Below, one piece after another: positions 15,827 to 24,590 of a stretch of DNA of 64,000 nt. The notes under the pieces are model-generated. The model ran no database searches and was not told the DNA's origin. It saw only the letters and a program-made list of their open reading frames with translations. Numbering within the stretch: position 1 is the stretch's first letter; the number at the start of each line of letters is the position of its first letter. Source of the stretch: Dyadobacter jiangsuensis (GTDB lineage: Bacteria; Bacteroidota; Bacteroidia; Cytophagales; Spirosomataceae). The position numbers were made by a program, and so were the translations under genes. The stretch is from contig NZ_PYAS01000006.1 in the NCBI RefSeq assembly GCF_003014695.1, positions 1 to 64,000 on the forward strand, written 5' to 3'.

Positions 15827-16171
15827 TCAAACGGGTGTAGCCATACTTTCGCAGGTGGCCGCGCATAGCCTACACGACTCCGCACAAACGCGGCAATGAT
15901 CCATCCCCATTACCGCATGTTGCTCACACTCAGCAGCACATGCATTACAAACATCCGCACATACCCTGCAAAGATGGGCACTAAAATCACTTTCGAGCAC
16001 CATTAACTCCACAGCAGCGCGGCATACTGCCGCACATTCCATATCGAGTTGTATGCATTTTCGAAGATGTGCAACATTTTGCTCGCGCAGGCACGCGGTC
16101 GCACAATAGGTACACGCCTGCGCACATGATACGCAAGCGTCGATACATTCCTGAAATTGATGGCTGGCCAT
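15827..16171 (-). CDS. Cysteine-rich four-helix-bundle protein (DUF326/Csp-like copper storage)
   Basis: A 114-residue cytosolic protein with 19 Cys, mostly in CxxxC and CxxC steps on predicted helices: Cys 9, 13, 16, 20, 23, 27, 39, 46, 50, 68, 71, 75, 78, 82, 93, 96, 100, 103 and 107. This spacing fits DUF326 four-helix bundles, of which Csp3 stores many Cu(I) ions inside the bundle. No signal peptide, so a cytosolic type. No copper exporter or CopY/CueR-type regulator is adjacent. It is downstream of the tRNA-Asp genes on the same strand, separated by a terminator. Confidence 0.85.
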   Translation of the reverse strand: MASHQFQECIDACVSCAQACTYCATACLREQNVAHLRKCIQLDMECAAVCRAAVELMVLESDFSAHLCRVCADVCNACAAECEQHAVMGMDHCRVCAESCRLCAATCESMATPV

Positions 16172-16250
16172 AATTTTTTGTCGTTTGGTGAAAAGATTTT
16201 AAAAACCTTTGCCCGACATGAAAATCATACCAATAGAGAAGCCCTAAAAT

Positions 16251-16278
16251 GCAAAAAGCCCAGATCTCTCTGAGCTTT
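16251..16278 (-). terminator. Intrinsic terminator after the tRNA-Asp cluster
   Basis: 10-bp stem 16255-16264 / 16269-16278 with a GAGA loop on the minus strand, followed by TT and a T-containing tail, 5 bp past the last tRNA-Asp. Confidence 0.75.
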
Positions 16279-16282
16279 TGTG

Positions 16283-16356
16283 CGGTCTGGACGGGACTCG
16301 AACCCGCGACCCCATGCGTGACAGGCATGTATTCTAACCAACTGAACTACCAAACC
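16283..16356 (-). tRNA. tRNA-Asp (GTC), copy nearest the terminator
   Basis: 74 nt. Acceptor GGTTTGG pairs with CCAGACC (one G-U), anticodon arm CATGC-CTGTCAC-GCATG gives GTC with U33 and C38, T loop TTCGAGT, discriminator G73. CCA is not encoded. It is identical by eye to the copy at 16475-16548. Confidence 0.97.
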
Positions 16357-16393
16357 ATTAAAAAAAGAACTTCAAACATTTGACGTCCGTCGG

Positions 16394-16456
16394 CGACCCC
16401 ATGCGTGACACCCTACGCGGGCCGGGCATGTATTCTAACCAACTGAACTACCAAAC
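16394..16456 (-). pseudogene. Degenerate tRNA-Asp copy with a 14-nt anticodon-loop insertion
   Basis: Lies between the two intact tRNA-Asp genes. The 5' half (acceptor minus one G, D arm, 5' anticodon stem) is identical to them. A 14-nt GC-rich block (CGGCCCGCGTAGGG) is inserted in the anticodon loop just before U33. After GGGGTCGC the T arm and the 3' acceptor strand are missing. It cannot form a tRNA. Confidence 0.85.
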
Positions 16457-16474
16457 AACATTTCAAACTATCGG

Positions 16475-16548
16475 CGGTCTGGACGGGACTCGAACCCGCG
16501 ACCCCATGCGTGACAGGCATGTATTCTAACCAACTGAACTACCAAACC
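16475..16548 (-). tRNA. tRNA-Asp (GTC), first copy of the cluster
   Basis: 74 nt with the same cloverleaf, anticodon GTC and G73 as the copy at 16283-16356. It is the first gene of the cluster on the minus strand. The ~160 bp upstream (16549-16710), which separate it from the divergent NIF3 gene, hold nothing else that I can recognise. Confidence 0.97.
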
Positions 16549-16710
16549 GATTCGTTTCACAATCGTTTTTGTAAAACGTGGTGCAAAACTACTACTAATA
16601 TTTACGATTGCAACACCTTACACAGCAATTTAGTTATTTTATTTGTAAATCAATAACCCTTCAACTAAGAATATTCTGAAAATGAAATAGTTGAACCACG
16701 AGAAAAATTT

Positions 16711-17811
16711 ATGACTTTCATCAAAGAAATTTTAACCGAGCTCGAAAAACTAGCTCCGCTGCCCTACCAGGAAGATTATGACAACGCCGGGCTGCTGGTT
16801 GGCGCGCCGGATACTGAAGTTACCGGCATCCTCTTCACACTCGATATTACCGAGGACGTCGTCGACGAAGCCGTCCGCAAACAATGCAACCTCATCGTCG
16901 CACACCACCCTATTATTTTTAAAGGCCTGAAAAAGCTCAATGGCAAGAATTACGTGGAACGGACGGTGATCAAGGCTATCAAAAATGACATTGCCTTGTA
17001 TGCCACCCACACAAACCTGGACCATGTCGTAGGCGGCGTGAACTGGCAGATTGCGAAACGCCTGGGCCTTCAAAACATAAAAGTACTGGCCCCTAAAAAA
17101 CAGCTCCTGAACAAACTGGCCTTCTTCTGCCCCGTGGAAAACACCCAAGAGGTACTAAAAGCATTGTTCGAAGCAGGTGCCGGAGAAATTGGAGAATACA
17201 GCAATTGCAGCTTTCGAAGTGAAGGATTAGGCACTTTTTTGCCCGGCGACAACGCAAACCCCGTCATAGGCGCACAGGGACAACTGGAAACGGTCAAGGA
17301 ACATCGCGTGGAAATAATGCTGCCTTCCCATATGCAGGCGCAGGTATTGCGTGCGCTCCGCCGAGCGCACCCGTACGAGGAAGTAGCCTATTATATGTCG
17401 GCATTAGAAAACGAAAACCAGGAGGTGGGCGCCGGGGCGATCGGCGAGTTGCCGGAACCGATGGAAACCGCTGATTTCCTGGCGTGTTTAAAGAATAATA
17501 TGGCAGCAGCCGTGATCAAACATACCGAGCCGACCAACGCCAGGATCAGCCGAGTGGCAGTATGTGGCGGTGCGGGCAGTTTTCTATTACGCAATGCCGT
17601 CTCTGCTGGCGCCGACGTGTACGTAACTGCGGATTACAAGTATCATGAATTTTTCGATGCCGAAGGACGCATTATGATCTGTGACATAGGCCATTACGAA
17701 AGCGAAGTATTTACGAAAAATTTATTGCATGACTATATATCAGGAAAATTTAGTAATTTCGCACTCTGTTTGTCAGAAATCAGTACCAATCCGGTGCGGT
17801 ATTTTTCCTGA
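16711..17811 (+). CDS. NIF3-like dinuclear metal-centre protein
   Basis: A 366-residue YqfO-type member: two NIF3 halves with an inserted PII-like domain (~132-233), which is the long form of the family. Metal ligands visible are His65/His66 (AHHP), His100 and Asp104 (THTNLD), and His/Glu near the C terminus (GHYESE). The family forms hexamers. Its biochemical role is unsettled; it is often called GTP cyclohydrolase I type 2 without firm proof. It is followed after ~100 bp by the zinc-ribbon coiled-coil gene, a pairing common in Bacteroidota. Confidence 0.93.
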   Translation: MTFIKEILTELEKLAPLPYQEDYDNAGLLVGAPDTEVTGILFTLDITEDVVDEAVRKQCNLIVAHHPIIFKGLKKLNGKNYVERTVIKAIKNDIALYATHTNLDHVVGGVNWQIAKRLGLQNIKVLAPKKQLLNKLAFFCPVENTQEVLKALFEAGAGEIGEYSNCSFRSEGLGTFLPGDNANPVIGAQGQLETVKEHRVEIMLPSHMQAQVLRALRRAHPYEEVAYYMSALENENQEVGAGAIGELPEPMETADFLACLKNNMAAAVIKHTEPTNARISRVAVCGGAGSFLLRNAVSAGADVYVTADYKYHEFFDAEGRIMICDIGHYESEVFTKNLLHDYISGKFSNFALCLSEISTNPVRYFS

Positions 17812-17908
17812 AAACCGGTTTTGACAACGAATTCTGCTGATAATCTGTTTAAATTAGGGCTGACTACCTCACATTTCAAGCATTGAAACAAGTCCATAAA
17901 AGACATAC

Positions 17909-18655
17909 ATGGAAAACACAATCGCACAAAAACTAGATGCTCTCCTGAAACTTCAGGAAATCGATTCAAGCCTTGACGAAATACTAAAAACCCGCGGGGA
18001 CCTGCCCGAAGAAGTAAGGGACCTCGAAGACGAGATTGCAGGATTCGAAACGCGTTTAGGAAAATTTAAATCTGAAATTGCCAATCTGAACACAGAAATC
18101 GACAATTTCAAAAATGCGCAGAAAGAAGGGGAAAAACTGATCAAGAAATACAAAGATCAGCAGATGAACGTCCGCAACAACCGCGAATACGACGCCATCA
18201 CCAAAGAAATAGAATTGCAGGAGCTTGATATGCAACTGGCCGACAAGAAGATCAATGAAGCCAGAGCCCGTATCCGCCTCATCGAAGAAGACGCCAACCG
18301 TGCGGAATCTATCCTGAACGAAAGAAACGAAGACCTGAAAGTGAAGAAAAACGAACTTTCGGTCATTACCTCAGAAAGCCAGGCCGAAGAACAGGCGCTG
18401 ATCGCTGAAAGAGAGAAACACATTAAGAAAATCGAAGAACGCTTACTGAAATCTTACCAAAAAATCCGCGACAACTCACTCAACGGTCTGGCCGTTGTGC
18501 ATGTGCAGCGTGGAGCTTGCGGTGGCTGTTTCAGCATCGTTCCTCCTCAGCGCCAGGCTGATATCCGCGAACGTAAGAAACTGATCGTTTGCGAGCACTG
18601 CGGACGTATCCTTGCCGACGTAGAAAGCGTTCAACCGGTTCACCAGCGTCGCTAG
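17909..18655 (+). CDS. Coiled-coil zinc-ribbon protein (DUF164/CdsZ-like)
   Basis: A 248-residue protein. Residues ~10-185 are a long antiparallel coiled coil rich in E/K/L heptads. The C-terminal zinc ribbon has CGGC near 201-204 and CEHC near 226-229. The family contains proteins linked to RNA or translation functions, but no activity can be read from the sequence. A clear intrinsic terminator follows 20 bp after the stop, so it ends the NIF3 transcription unit. Confidence 0.9.
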   Translation: MENTIAQKLDALLKLQEIDSSLDEILKTRGDLPEEVRDLEDEIAGFETRLGKFKSEIANLNTEIDNFKNAQKEGEKLIKKYKDQQMNVRNNREYDAITKEIELQELDMQLADKKINEARARIRLIEEDANRAESILNERNEDLKVKKNELSVITSESQAEEQALIAEREKHIKKIEERLLKSYQKIRDNSLNGLAVVHVQRGACGGCFSIVPPQRQADIRERKKLIVCEHCGRILADVESVQPVHQRR

Positions 18656-18674
18656 GATTTTAAATACTAAATTG

Positions 18675-18705
18675 AAAGGTTGTCTTATCCGGGCAACCTT
18701 TTTTT
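18675..18705 (+). terminator. Intrinsic terminator after the zinc-ribbon gene
   Basis: 8-bp stem AAAGGTTG (18675-18682) / CAACCTTT (18694-18701), then T-rich sequence. It runs up to 18705 and argues that the TPR gene starts at 18718 rather than at 18706. Confidence 0.85.
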
Positions 18706-18717
18706 ATGTGCATTACC

Positions 18718-20256
18718 ATGAGCAGGAGCTATTCGGAGGTCAAATATGCGGGATTAAGATTACTATTGTGCCTGCTGCTCATCTCATCTATCGACCGGCC
18801 TGCATTAGCTACCGACGAACAAGGTGACGTCGTTTTTTCGCCAAAGCTCCAAAAGGCCTATTTTGAAATACAAAAACTGAGATTACCAGCCGCTCGTGAG
18901 CTCATCGACGACGAACGGGCGATCAATGCTGACAATCCGTTTATCGCTTACCTTGATAGCTACGCCGACTTGCATTACCTGCTTATCGCCGAAGATCGCT
19001 CGCGCTACAAAATTTTTACCCAGCAGCAGGACAAAAGGCTCGACCAGGTGGGAAAACTGTCGGAGAAATCACCTTACAAGCGGCTTTTTCAGGCCGATAT
19101 CCGCCTGCATTCCGCATTTGCCAAGCTGAAATTCGGCAACGAGGTGAGCGGCTCCTGGGAGATCATCAAGGCTTACCGGCTTCTGGAAGACAATCGCAAG
19201 AAATTCCCTCCATTCACTCCTACCCTCAAATCACTCGGCCTGCTGCACGTGCTGATTGGCTCGATTCCTGAAAACTATACGTGGATAGCCAAAATACTTG
19301 GACTTAAAGGCAATATCGCGCAGGGTATCCGCGAGCTCCGTGAAGTGGTAAAGGAAGAGCCGTTTTTCAGACAGGAGGCCGAACTCATCGACTTGTTATT
19401 ACATGCCTATACACTCCAACTGAGCCCCGAGCAGCAGGTGCGGATCCGGCAATGGCCGAAAGAACAGCCCGACAACCTGCTGCTGCATTTCTTTGCTACG
19501 ACCGTGCTGATGAAGGAAAACCGGAGTGAAGAAGCCTCTCATTTCCTGGCTGACGCGCCGGTAGGCAAAGAATATATGCCCTTCCCGTTCCTGCATTACC
19601 TGCGTGGGGAAATCGCATTGCAAAACGGCGATTATGATGAATCATTTGCTTCCTATGCGAGATTCCTGAAACAATATGCCGGCTTCAATTACATTAAGGA
19701 CAGCTATTTCAAGATGTTTATGTGCCGTTGGCTTGCGGGACGCGATCAGGAGGCGACAGACTACATTCTGAAAGTAACGCAAAAAGGAAGTACGATCATC
19801 GAGGCCGATCAGTTTGCAGAAAGGGTTGCGAAAGAATTCAGCGAGGAGAAAATCAGTCCGAGGCAAAAAGTGCTGTACAAGGCAAGGTATGCAACCGACG
19901 GCGGCTATTTTCAGAAAGCTTGGGAACTGATGAAAACTGTTTCGGAAAAAACTTTCGCCACAACCTACGAAAAGGCCGAGTTCAATTATCGTATGGCACG
20001 AATTCTCCAAAAATCAGGCCGGATGAATGATTGTGTACCATTTTATGACCGCTCGATCGCGCTTGGGCAGACGGACGCGGGTGCAGGAGGTTTTGCAGCG
20101 TCCTCGGCTCTGCAAATGGGCTATATTTATCAAAAAAAGGCTGACAATCAGAAGGCTATAATGTATTTCAAAAAAGCGATGAGCTTTAAAAAACACGAAT
20201 ACAAGAACAGTATCGACAACAAAGCCCGTGCCGCACTCACGGAACTCGGGCAATAG
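18718..20256 (+). CDS. Exported tetratricopeptide-repeat protein
   Basis: From ATG at 18718 the protein has 512 residues. An N-terminal signal-like hydrophobic segment (LRLLLCLLLISS) precedes a helical repeat protein. TPR-like units are clearest at the C terminus (LQMGYIYQKKADNQKAIMYFKKA). No enzyme motif is present. Long TPR proteins of this type are common in Bacteroidota and serve as scaffolds in the periplasm. The alternative start at 18706 falls within the tail of the preceding terminator. Next gene is radC, 62 bp downstream on the same strand. Confidence 0.8.
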   Translation: MSRSYSEVKYAGLRLLLCLLLISSIDRPALATDEQGDVVFSPKLQKAYFEIQKLRLPAARELIDDERAINADNPFIAYLDSYADLHYLLIAEDRSRYKIFTQQQDKRLDQVGKLSEKSPYKRLFQADIRLHSAFAKLKFGNEVSGSWEIIKAYRLLEDNRKKFPPFTPTLKSLGLLHVLIGSIPENYTWIAKILGLKGNIAQGIRELREVVKEEPFFRQEAELIDLLLHAYTLQLSPEQQVRIRQWPKEQPDNLLLHFFATTVLMKENRSEEASHFLADAPVGKEYMPFPFLHYLRGEIALQNGDYDESFASYARFLKQYAGFNYIKDSYFKMFMCRWLAGRDQEATDYILKVTQKGSTIIEADQFAERVAKEFSEEKISPRQKVLYKARYATDGGYFQKAWELMKTVSEKTFATTYEKAEFNYRMARILQKSGRMNDCVPFYDRSIALGQTDAGAGGFAASSALQMGYIYQKKADNQKAIMYFKKAMSFKKHEYKNSIDNKARAALTELGQ

Positions 20257-20318
20257 GATTTGTTACCAAAACAGACTTCCGGCGTATCAAGGATGCAAGC
20301 ACTAATGCAACCTATGAT

Positions 20319-21023
20319 ATGCCCAGAAAAAAGAGCGACAACCCGAAAGTGATCATCAACTGGCACGATGATGACAAGCCCCGTGAAAAATTCATGAACA
20401 AAGGCCGGGCCGCCTGCTCGGACTCCGAACTGATGGCCATTCTCATCCGCTCGGGAACGAGGGAAATGACTGCCGTAGACCTGGCCAAAGCACTCATGAC
20501 GTCGGTTGGCAACAATATCAACGAGCTCGCCAAACTGAATGTCCGGGATCTTACTAAAATCAAGGGAACAGGCGAAACGAAGGCGCTCACTATCCTTGCC
20601 GCATTGGAACTCGGCCGGCGACGCAAAGACATCATTCCAGATAAAAAACGTAAGATCATCGGCTCCCAGCCGGTATATGAAGCCATGCGTCCCTACCTGA
20701 TGGACAAAACGCATGAGGAATTCTGGATTTTGCTACTCAACCGCGGCAACTACATCATGCGCGTGATACAGGTAAGCGTAGGCGGCATTTCCGGCACGGC
20801 TACCGACATCAAAATGGTGTTCAAAATCGCGCTCGACCATATGGCCAGTTCGCTGATCCTCGTGCATAATCACCCTTCGGGCCAACTCATACCAAGTTAT
20901 GCAGACAAGGTGCTTACCGAGCAAATAAAAGAGGCAGGCCGATTACTCGACCTGCCTGTTCAGGACCATATCATCTTTACCGATGACGGTTATTATAGTT
21001 TCAAAGATTCCGGCCAAATGTGA
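20319..21023 (+). CDS. radC: RadC-family JAB/MPN protein
   Basis: A 234-residue protein. Residues ~20-100 hold the helical N-terminal UPF0758 part with a helix-hairpin-helix-like KIKGTGETKA. The MPN/JAMM domain (105-232) carries the metal motif HNHPSG (His183, His185) and Asp196, plus the upstream Glu in THEEFW. Named for a DNA-repair phenotype that has been retracted or questioned; the biochemical role is unclear. Its TGA stop is immediately followed by the stop of the convergent lipoprotein gene (TGATCA at 21021-21026). Confidence 0.93.
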   Translation: MPRKKSDNPKVIINWHDDDKPREKFMNKGRAACSDSELMAILIRSGTREMTAVDLAKALMTSVGNNINELAKLNVRDLTKIKGTGETKALTILAALELGRRRKDIIPDKKRKIIGSQPVYEAMRPYLMDKTHEEFWILLLNRGNYIMRVIQVSVGGISGTATDIKMVFKIALDHMASSLILVHNHPSGQLIPSYADKVLTEQIKEAGRLLDLPVQDHIIFTDDGYYSFKDSGQM

Positions 21024-21839
21024 TCAGAATACCGCTTCTTTTCGGATAATACCTTTCAGCTCTTCGTAAGGAATTGTAAGCTCTATCGGCCCCCGGGCAT
21101 AGGCTGCTATTTCGTAGGGGTTATAGAAAAACAGGACACCCTCGGACGTAAACACATAATTGGCGGGAATGAAGAACTTATGGTTCGCGAGAAAGTAACC
21201 GGCATCTTCCAGGTCAACCCCGGGAGCGAGCTTTTCCAGTTCACGGAACTTCTTTTCCACCAGGTTCAGCAACGCCACCGAATCGGCTACAAAATTTTTC
21301 ATTTCTATTTCCTCACCCGTTTTGCCATCAAATGCATGATAAGACGTGAAGCTATTGGGATGTGCTCCTCCGGTGAATGCGTAATGATCCAACTGATAGA
21401 ACATCACTTTCGGGGTTGTCATGACGGTATCTCCGTGTAATTCCACTTCCCAGCAGCCAGGTGAATCGGGAAAATCCTTTTTGAAATCGTTGTAATTTTT
21501 TTCAAAATTCTCAAAAGCCGCTTTGGGGCTCTTGATGGCTTCCAGGCGGGCCAGGGCGCTGGCCGGATCGCCGTAGGAATTCAACCGCTTAATGGCCTTA
21601 TCCGTAAGAATTTCCCTGATTTTGACGGCAACCGCCCCGGAATCGGTAGGTTCCCAGAGATTGATCAGCACGGAAACCCCTTTGTTGGAAACCGTATCAC
21701 AGCCGCCGAACTGCTCCTTTTTTACCTCACCTGCCCGGTAGCCGGTTTCAGCAACTGCATTCTCTTTTTTTGACTGCTGGTTACATGCCCAAAACGACAA
21801 AGCGCCGAGCATCAGGGCAGTCATTTGCTTCATACCCAT
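21024..21839 (-). CDS. DUF3298/DUF4163-type lipoprotein
   Basis: A 271-residue exported lipoprotein with lipobox SFWAC (Cys19). The central part has the DUF4163-like block (about 80-170), and the C-terminal DUF3298-like domain includes VFTSEGVLFFYNPYEIAAYARG, which is a near-diagnostic pattern of RsiV-type folds. RsiV is a lysozyme-binding anti-sigma factor, but this protein has no anti-sigma N-terminus. A role in binding lysozyme-like ligands at the envelope is only a suggestion. The LytR-type gene starts upstream on the same strand and ends 31 bp before it. Confidence 0.8.
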   Translation of the reverse strand: MGMKQMTALMLGALSFWACNQQSKKENAVAETGYRAGEVKKEQFGGCDTVSNKGVSVLINLWEPTDSGAVAVKIREILTDKAIKRLNSYGDPASALARLEAIKSPKAAFENFEKNYNDFKKDFPDSPGCWEVELHGDTVMTTPKVMFYQLDHYAFTGGAHPNSFTSYHAFDGKTGEEIEMKNFVADSVALLNLVEKKFRELEKLAPGVDLEDAGYFLANHKFFIPANYVFTSEGVLFFYNPYEIAAYARGPIELTIPYEELKGIIRKEAVF

Positions 21840-21870
21840 AGTCTTTGATTTTTTACAGTTGGGAAAGCGA

Positions 21871-22605
21871 TTAAAGGCTCATCAATTCCTTGAAGCGAAT
21901 GGCCTGGCGGCGCGAGATCTCAATTTTATCTCCGCCCTGCAATGTTACCAACAAGCCCCCGCTGAACCACGGCTCGATTTTCTCGATCCAATGCAGGTTG
22001 ATAATATGCTTGCGGTTGGCGCGGAAGTAGGTATTCGGGTCGAGGCGCTCTTCGAGGTTGTTCAACGATTTCAACACCAAAGGCTTCTGGTCATCGAAAT
22101 GGAGACGAACATAGTTGCCCATCGATTCGAACAAGCGAATCTTACCCAGTTTGACAAACCAGCATTTTTCACCGTCTTTCACGAACACCTGGTCGTTTTC
22201 GCCCAGTACTTTCTCAGCGCGCTCATTTGCATGTGTAGGCGCTTCCGGCTGCGCCTGATTTTCCTCGATGCGGTGAATGGTTTCTTTGAGGCGCTCGGTA
22301 TCGATTGGTTTGAGCAGATAATCCAGCGCATTGAATTCAAATGCCTTGATCGCGTACTCGTCGAATGCGGTTGTAAATATCACCTCCGGGCTTTTGCCTT
22401 CGATTGACGAGAGCAGTTCGAAACCGTTCTTACCAGGCATTTGAATATCCAGGAAAAGCAACTCAGGCTGTTGTTCTTCAATCAGCTTCAGTGCCTCCTC
22501 CGCGTTGGCGGCTTCTCCTACTATTTCTATCTTAGTGTATGGTTCAAGCAATCTCTTCAACTCGTTGCGCGCTAGTCGCTCATCATCTACAATTAAGGTC
22601 CTCAT
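21871..22605 (-). CDS. LytTR-family response regulator
   Basis: A 244-residue regulator. Receiver domain (1-~118) with Asp7/Asp8, phospho-acceptor Asp53 (LFLDIQMPG) and Lys in LLKPI. The C-terminal LytTR DNA-binding domain (~140-244) includes FRANRKHIINLHWI and ISRRQAIRFKEL. It works with the LytS-type kinase whose gene ends 51 bp upstream. Such pairs typically control nearby membrane or cell-wall functions in Bacteroidota; the target here is not obvious. Confidence 0.94.
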   Translation of the reverse strand: MRTLIVDDERLARNELKRLLEPYTKIEIVGEAANAEEALKLIEEQQPELLFLDIQMPGKNGFELLSSIEGKSPEVIFTTAFDEYAIKAFEFNALDYLLKPIDTERLKETIHRIEENQAQPEAPTHANERAEKVLGENDQVFVKDGEKCWFVKLGKIRLFESMGNYVRLHFDDQKPLVLKSLNNLEERLDPNTYFRANRKHIINLHWIEKIEPWFSGGLLVTLQGGDKIEISRRQAIRFKELMSL

Positions 22606-22656
22606 GGCGGATGGATCAGTTAGGAATAATAAACAGATAATATATTGATTTGGTCA

Positions 22657-23760
22657 TTAGTTCTCTTTCTCGGATCCCTCTCCCACCATCATCACGCCTT
22701 CCGAAAGCATCGGGATTTTTATTTCCGAACAAACCACGTTCTCTTTCTCCTGGAAAATCCGGAATGTCGCCGCCTTACCGTACAAAATCGACAGTCGCTC
22801 GGCTGTATTTTTTAAGCCAACCCCACCGGATTCGGTATTGCCCAGGTTTCCTGCGTTCACCTCCGTATTCCCCAGGTTACCAGAGTTATGGATCGTAATA
22901 ACGAGCAGCTCATTTGCAATTTCCGATTTTAAGCCGATAAATCCACCTCCCATTTGCTTCGCCACACCATGTTTGATACCATTTTCGACGAGCGTTTGCA
23001 ACATCATGGGCGGTACTTGCCAATAAATAGCCTGCGGGTTGGTGGTAATACTATAACAAAGGCGGTCCTCGTAACGCACTTTTTCCAGTTCGAGGTAATC
23101 TTCGACCGTGCGGAGTTCCTCCTGCAAATCCACTGTTTTACGGCGATCGGCCAGCAAAGAATTCCTTAATATATTGGACAGCTGCGTAATGCTAAGCTGC
23201 GCACGCTTGGGATCCTCGTACACCAGCGCGCGGATGCTGTTCAATGCATTGAAGGTAAAATGCGGATTAAGCTGCGAGCGCAATACCTTCGCTTCCGCTT
23301 CACGCATCGACATTCTTAGCATGATTTTCTCGTAGCTGGCTAGCCGGTTCTGCTCTACATAATGATAAACCGTGTAGGATAATATCCATGCCAGCAGAAT
23401 CTTGCACCAATTGGTATAATATCCCCAAAAAATCAATGGCTGGTTCAGCATATTATGTTCCAGCACTTCACGGTCCATCGGCTGGTTAATCATCGTCATA
23501 ATGAGCCCCAGCCACAACACCGAGCCAATTACGCGCAATGCGAGCCTGGGCAGCGGCAACGACGACCAATTCCACCGCCTGATTACCAGCCGGTACACGT
23601 GGGTAAGGCAAATGCCCAGCAGGATATTGGCCAGCGCAGAATAGAACTCCGTCAGCTTGAAGCCGTATTCCAGGAGATACGGAATGTATTCGAACATGAT
23701 GATTAATGTCCATCCCAGTATCTGAAGAGTCCAATAGATGCGTTTTTTGGACATGAGCAT
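22657..23760 (-). CDS. LytS-type sensor histidine kinase
   Basis: About 367 residues from ATG 23760 (or 365 from 23754). The N-terminal half has four hydrophobic segments (~20-140). The His_kinase domain has the phospho-acceptor His in LNPHFTFNALNSIR, and a HATPase domain follows (LVENGIKHGVAKQMGGG for the N box). An upstream GTG at 23790 overlaps a -7 promoter box and is unlikely to be used. The ATP-lid region contains a near-duplicate GNLGNTEVNA-GNLGNTESGG. It is transcribed with the LytTR regulator. Confidence 0.93.
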   Translation of the reverse strand: MLMSKKRIYWTLQILGWTLIIMFEYIPYLLEYGFKLTEFYSALANILLGICLTHVYRLVIRRWNWSSLPLPRLALRVIGSVLWLGLIMTMINQPMDREVLEHNMLNQPLIFWGYYTNWCKILLAWILSYTVYHYVEQNRLASYEKIMLRMSMREAEAKVLRSQLNPHFTFNALNSIRALVYEDPKRAQLSITQLSNILRNSLLADRRKTVDLQEELRTVEDYLELEKVRYEDRLCYSITTNPQAIYWQVPPMMLQTLVENGIKHGVAKQMGGGFIGLKSEIANELLVITIHNSGNLGNTEVNAGNLGNTESGGVGLKNTAERLSILYGKAATFRIFQEKENVVCSEIKIPMLSEGVMMVGEGSEKEN

Positions 23761-23789
23761 ACGAACGCTGATAATGTATTGAAAAGCCA

Positions 23790-23830
23790 CAAATGTATTA
23801 ATGACCCCTCAGGGGAGGTACATTAATACA
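23790..23830 (-). promoter_or_regulatory. Promoter with overlapping long palindrome upstream of lytS
   Basis: TACATTTG on the minus strand (23797-23790) fits the -7 consensus. It lies inside a long inverted repeat: TGTATTAATG (23794-23803) against CATTAATACA (23821-23830), with further ACC/GGT pairs inside. A palindrome over a promoter is a natural operator or attenuator. There is no T run for termination. Confidence 0.5.
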
Positions 23831-23860
23831 CCAATGGAAACGAATCTACACAAACGGCTG

Positions 23861-24505
23861 CTATATCGTTTGCGGGATTTCGATGGAAAGAAGGTGTGTG
23901 ATGTCGTTGGATACTTCCAGCTCGAACTGCTGAGTATCGTAGGAGTAATTGATCTTGTAGAGGCAAAGATTGCTGTGCTCGTAGTCGTCCATACGCACCA
24001 GCGGCTGGTTGAAAAGCGTGGTCAGCAATACGCGCATGGCACGGCCGTGCATGGCGATGAGGATATTTCTTTCGTGCGGGCGGGAAAGGATCGTATCGAT
24101 CACCGGAATCTGGCGTTCACGCACATCCACAGGGCTTTCCCCGCCTTCCGCCGCAAGATTCACTTCGCCTGCTTTCCACGCATTTACCAGCTCACGGTAA
24201 TAGTTGTTATCGCCCGTGTTCGGCTCACGGCCTTCACGGTCTCCCCATGATATTTCATTCAACCCCGCGTAGCTCTCGTGCGGTATGCCCCGCCTGATGA
24301 ACCCGCGGACGGTTTGATGTGTTCGCTTTAAGTCAGAGGTATAAATTTTATCAAACGGAACATGTTGGTAAGCATTAAAAAAAGCTTCGGCCTGAGCTTC
24401 TCCCCATTCATTCAACAAGGAATCAACACCGCTTCCCTGTACAACTCCCCTGCGGTTCAAATCAGTTTCACCGTGGCGAATGAGGTAAATCGATTTTCTT
24501 TTCAA
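23861..24505 (-). CDS. Histidine phosphatase superfamily protein (PhoE/GpmB-like)
   Basis: A 214-residue cytosolic protein. The catalytic RHG motif is at Arg10-His11-Gly12 (YLIRHGETD). The second-half His is in AMHGRAMR (about residue 154), and the Glu/Asp proton donor lies around NEISWGD. This places it in the cofactor-dependent phosphoglycerate mutase / broad phosphatase group. The substrate cannot be read from the sequence. It is divergent to the hotdog thioesterase gene; ~85 AT-rich bp between hold both promoters. Confidence 0.9.
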   Translation of the reverse strand: MKRKSIYLIRHGETDLNRRGVVQGSGVDSLLNEWGEAQAEAFFNAYQHVPFDKIYTSDLKRTHQTVRGFIRRGIPHESYAGLNEISWGDREGREPNTGDNNYYRELVNAWKAGEVNLAAEGGESPVDVRERQIPVIDTILSRPHERNILIAMHGRAMRVLLTTLFNQPLVRMDDYEHSNLCLYKINYSYDTQQFELEVSNDITHLLSIEIPQTI

Positions 24506-24590
24506 AGTAATAGGATAATTTAAATATAAAATTTACAAAAACCTTGTTTTTTATCCGCAAAGCCAATACAAATTTATACATTTTTTAGAT

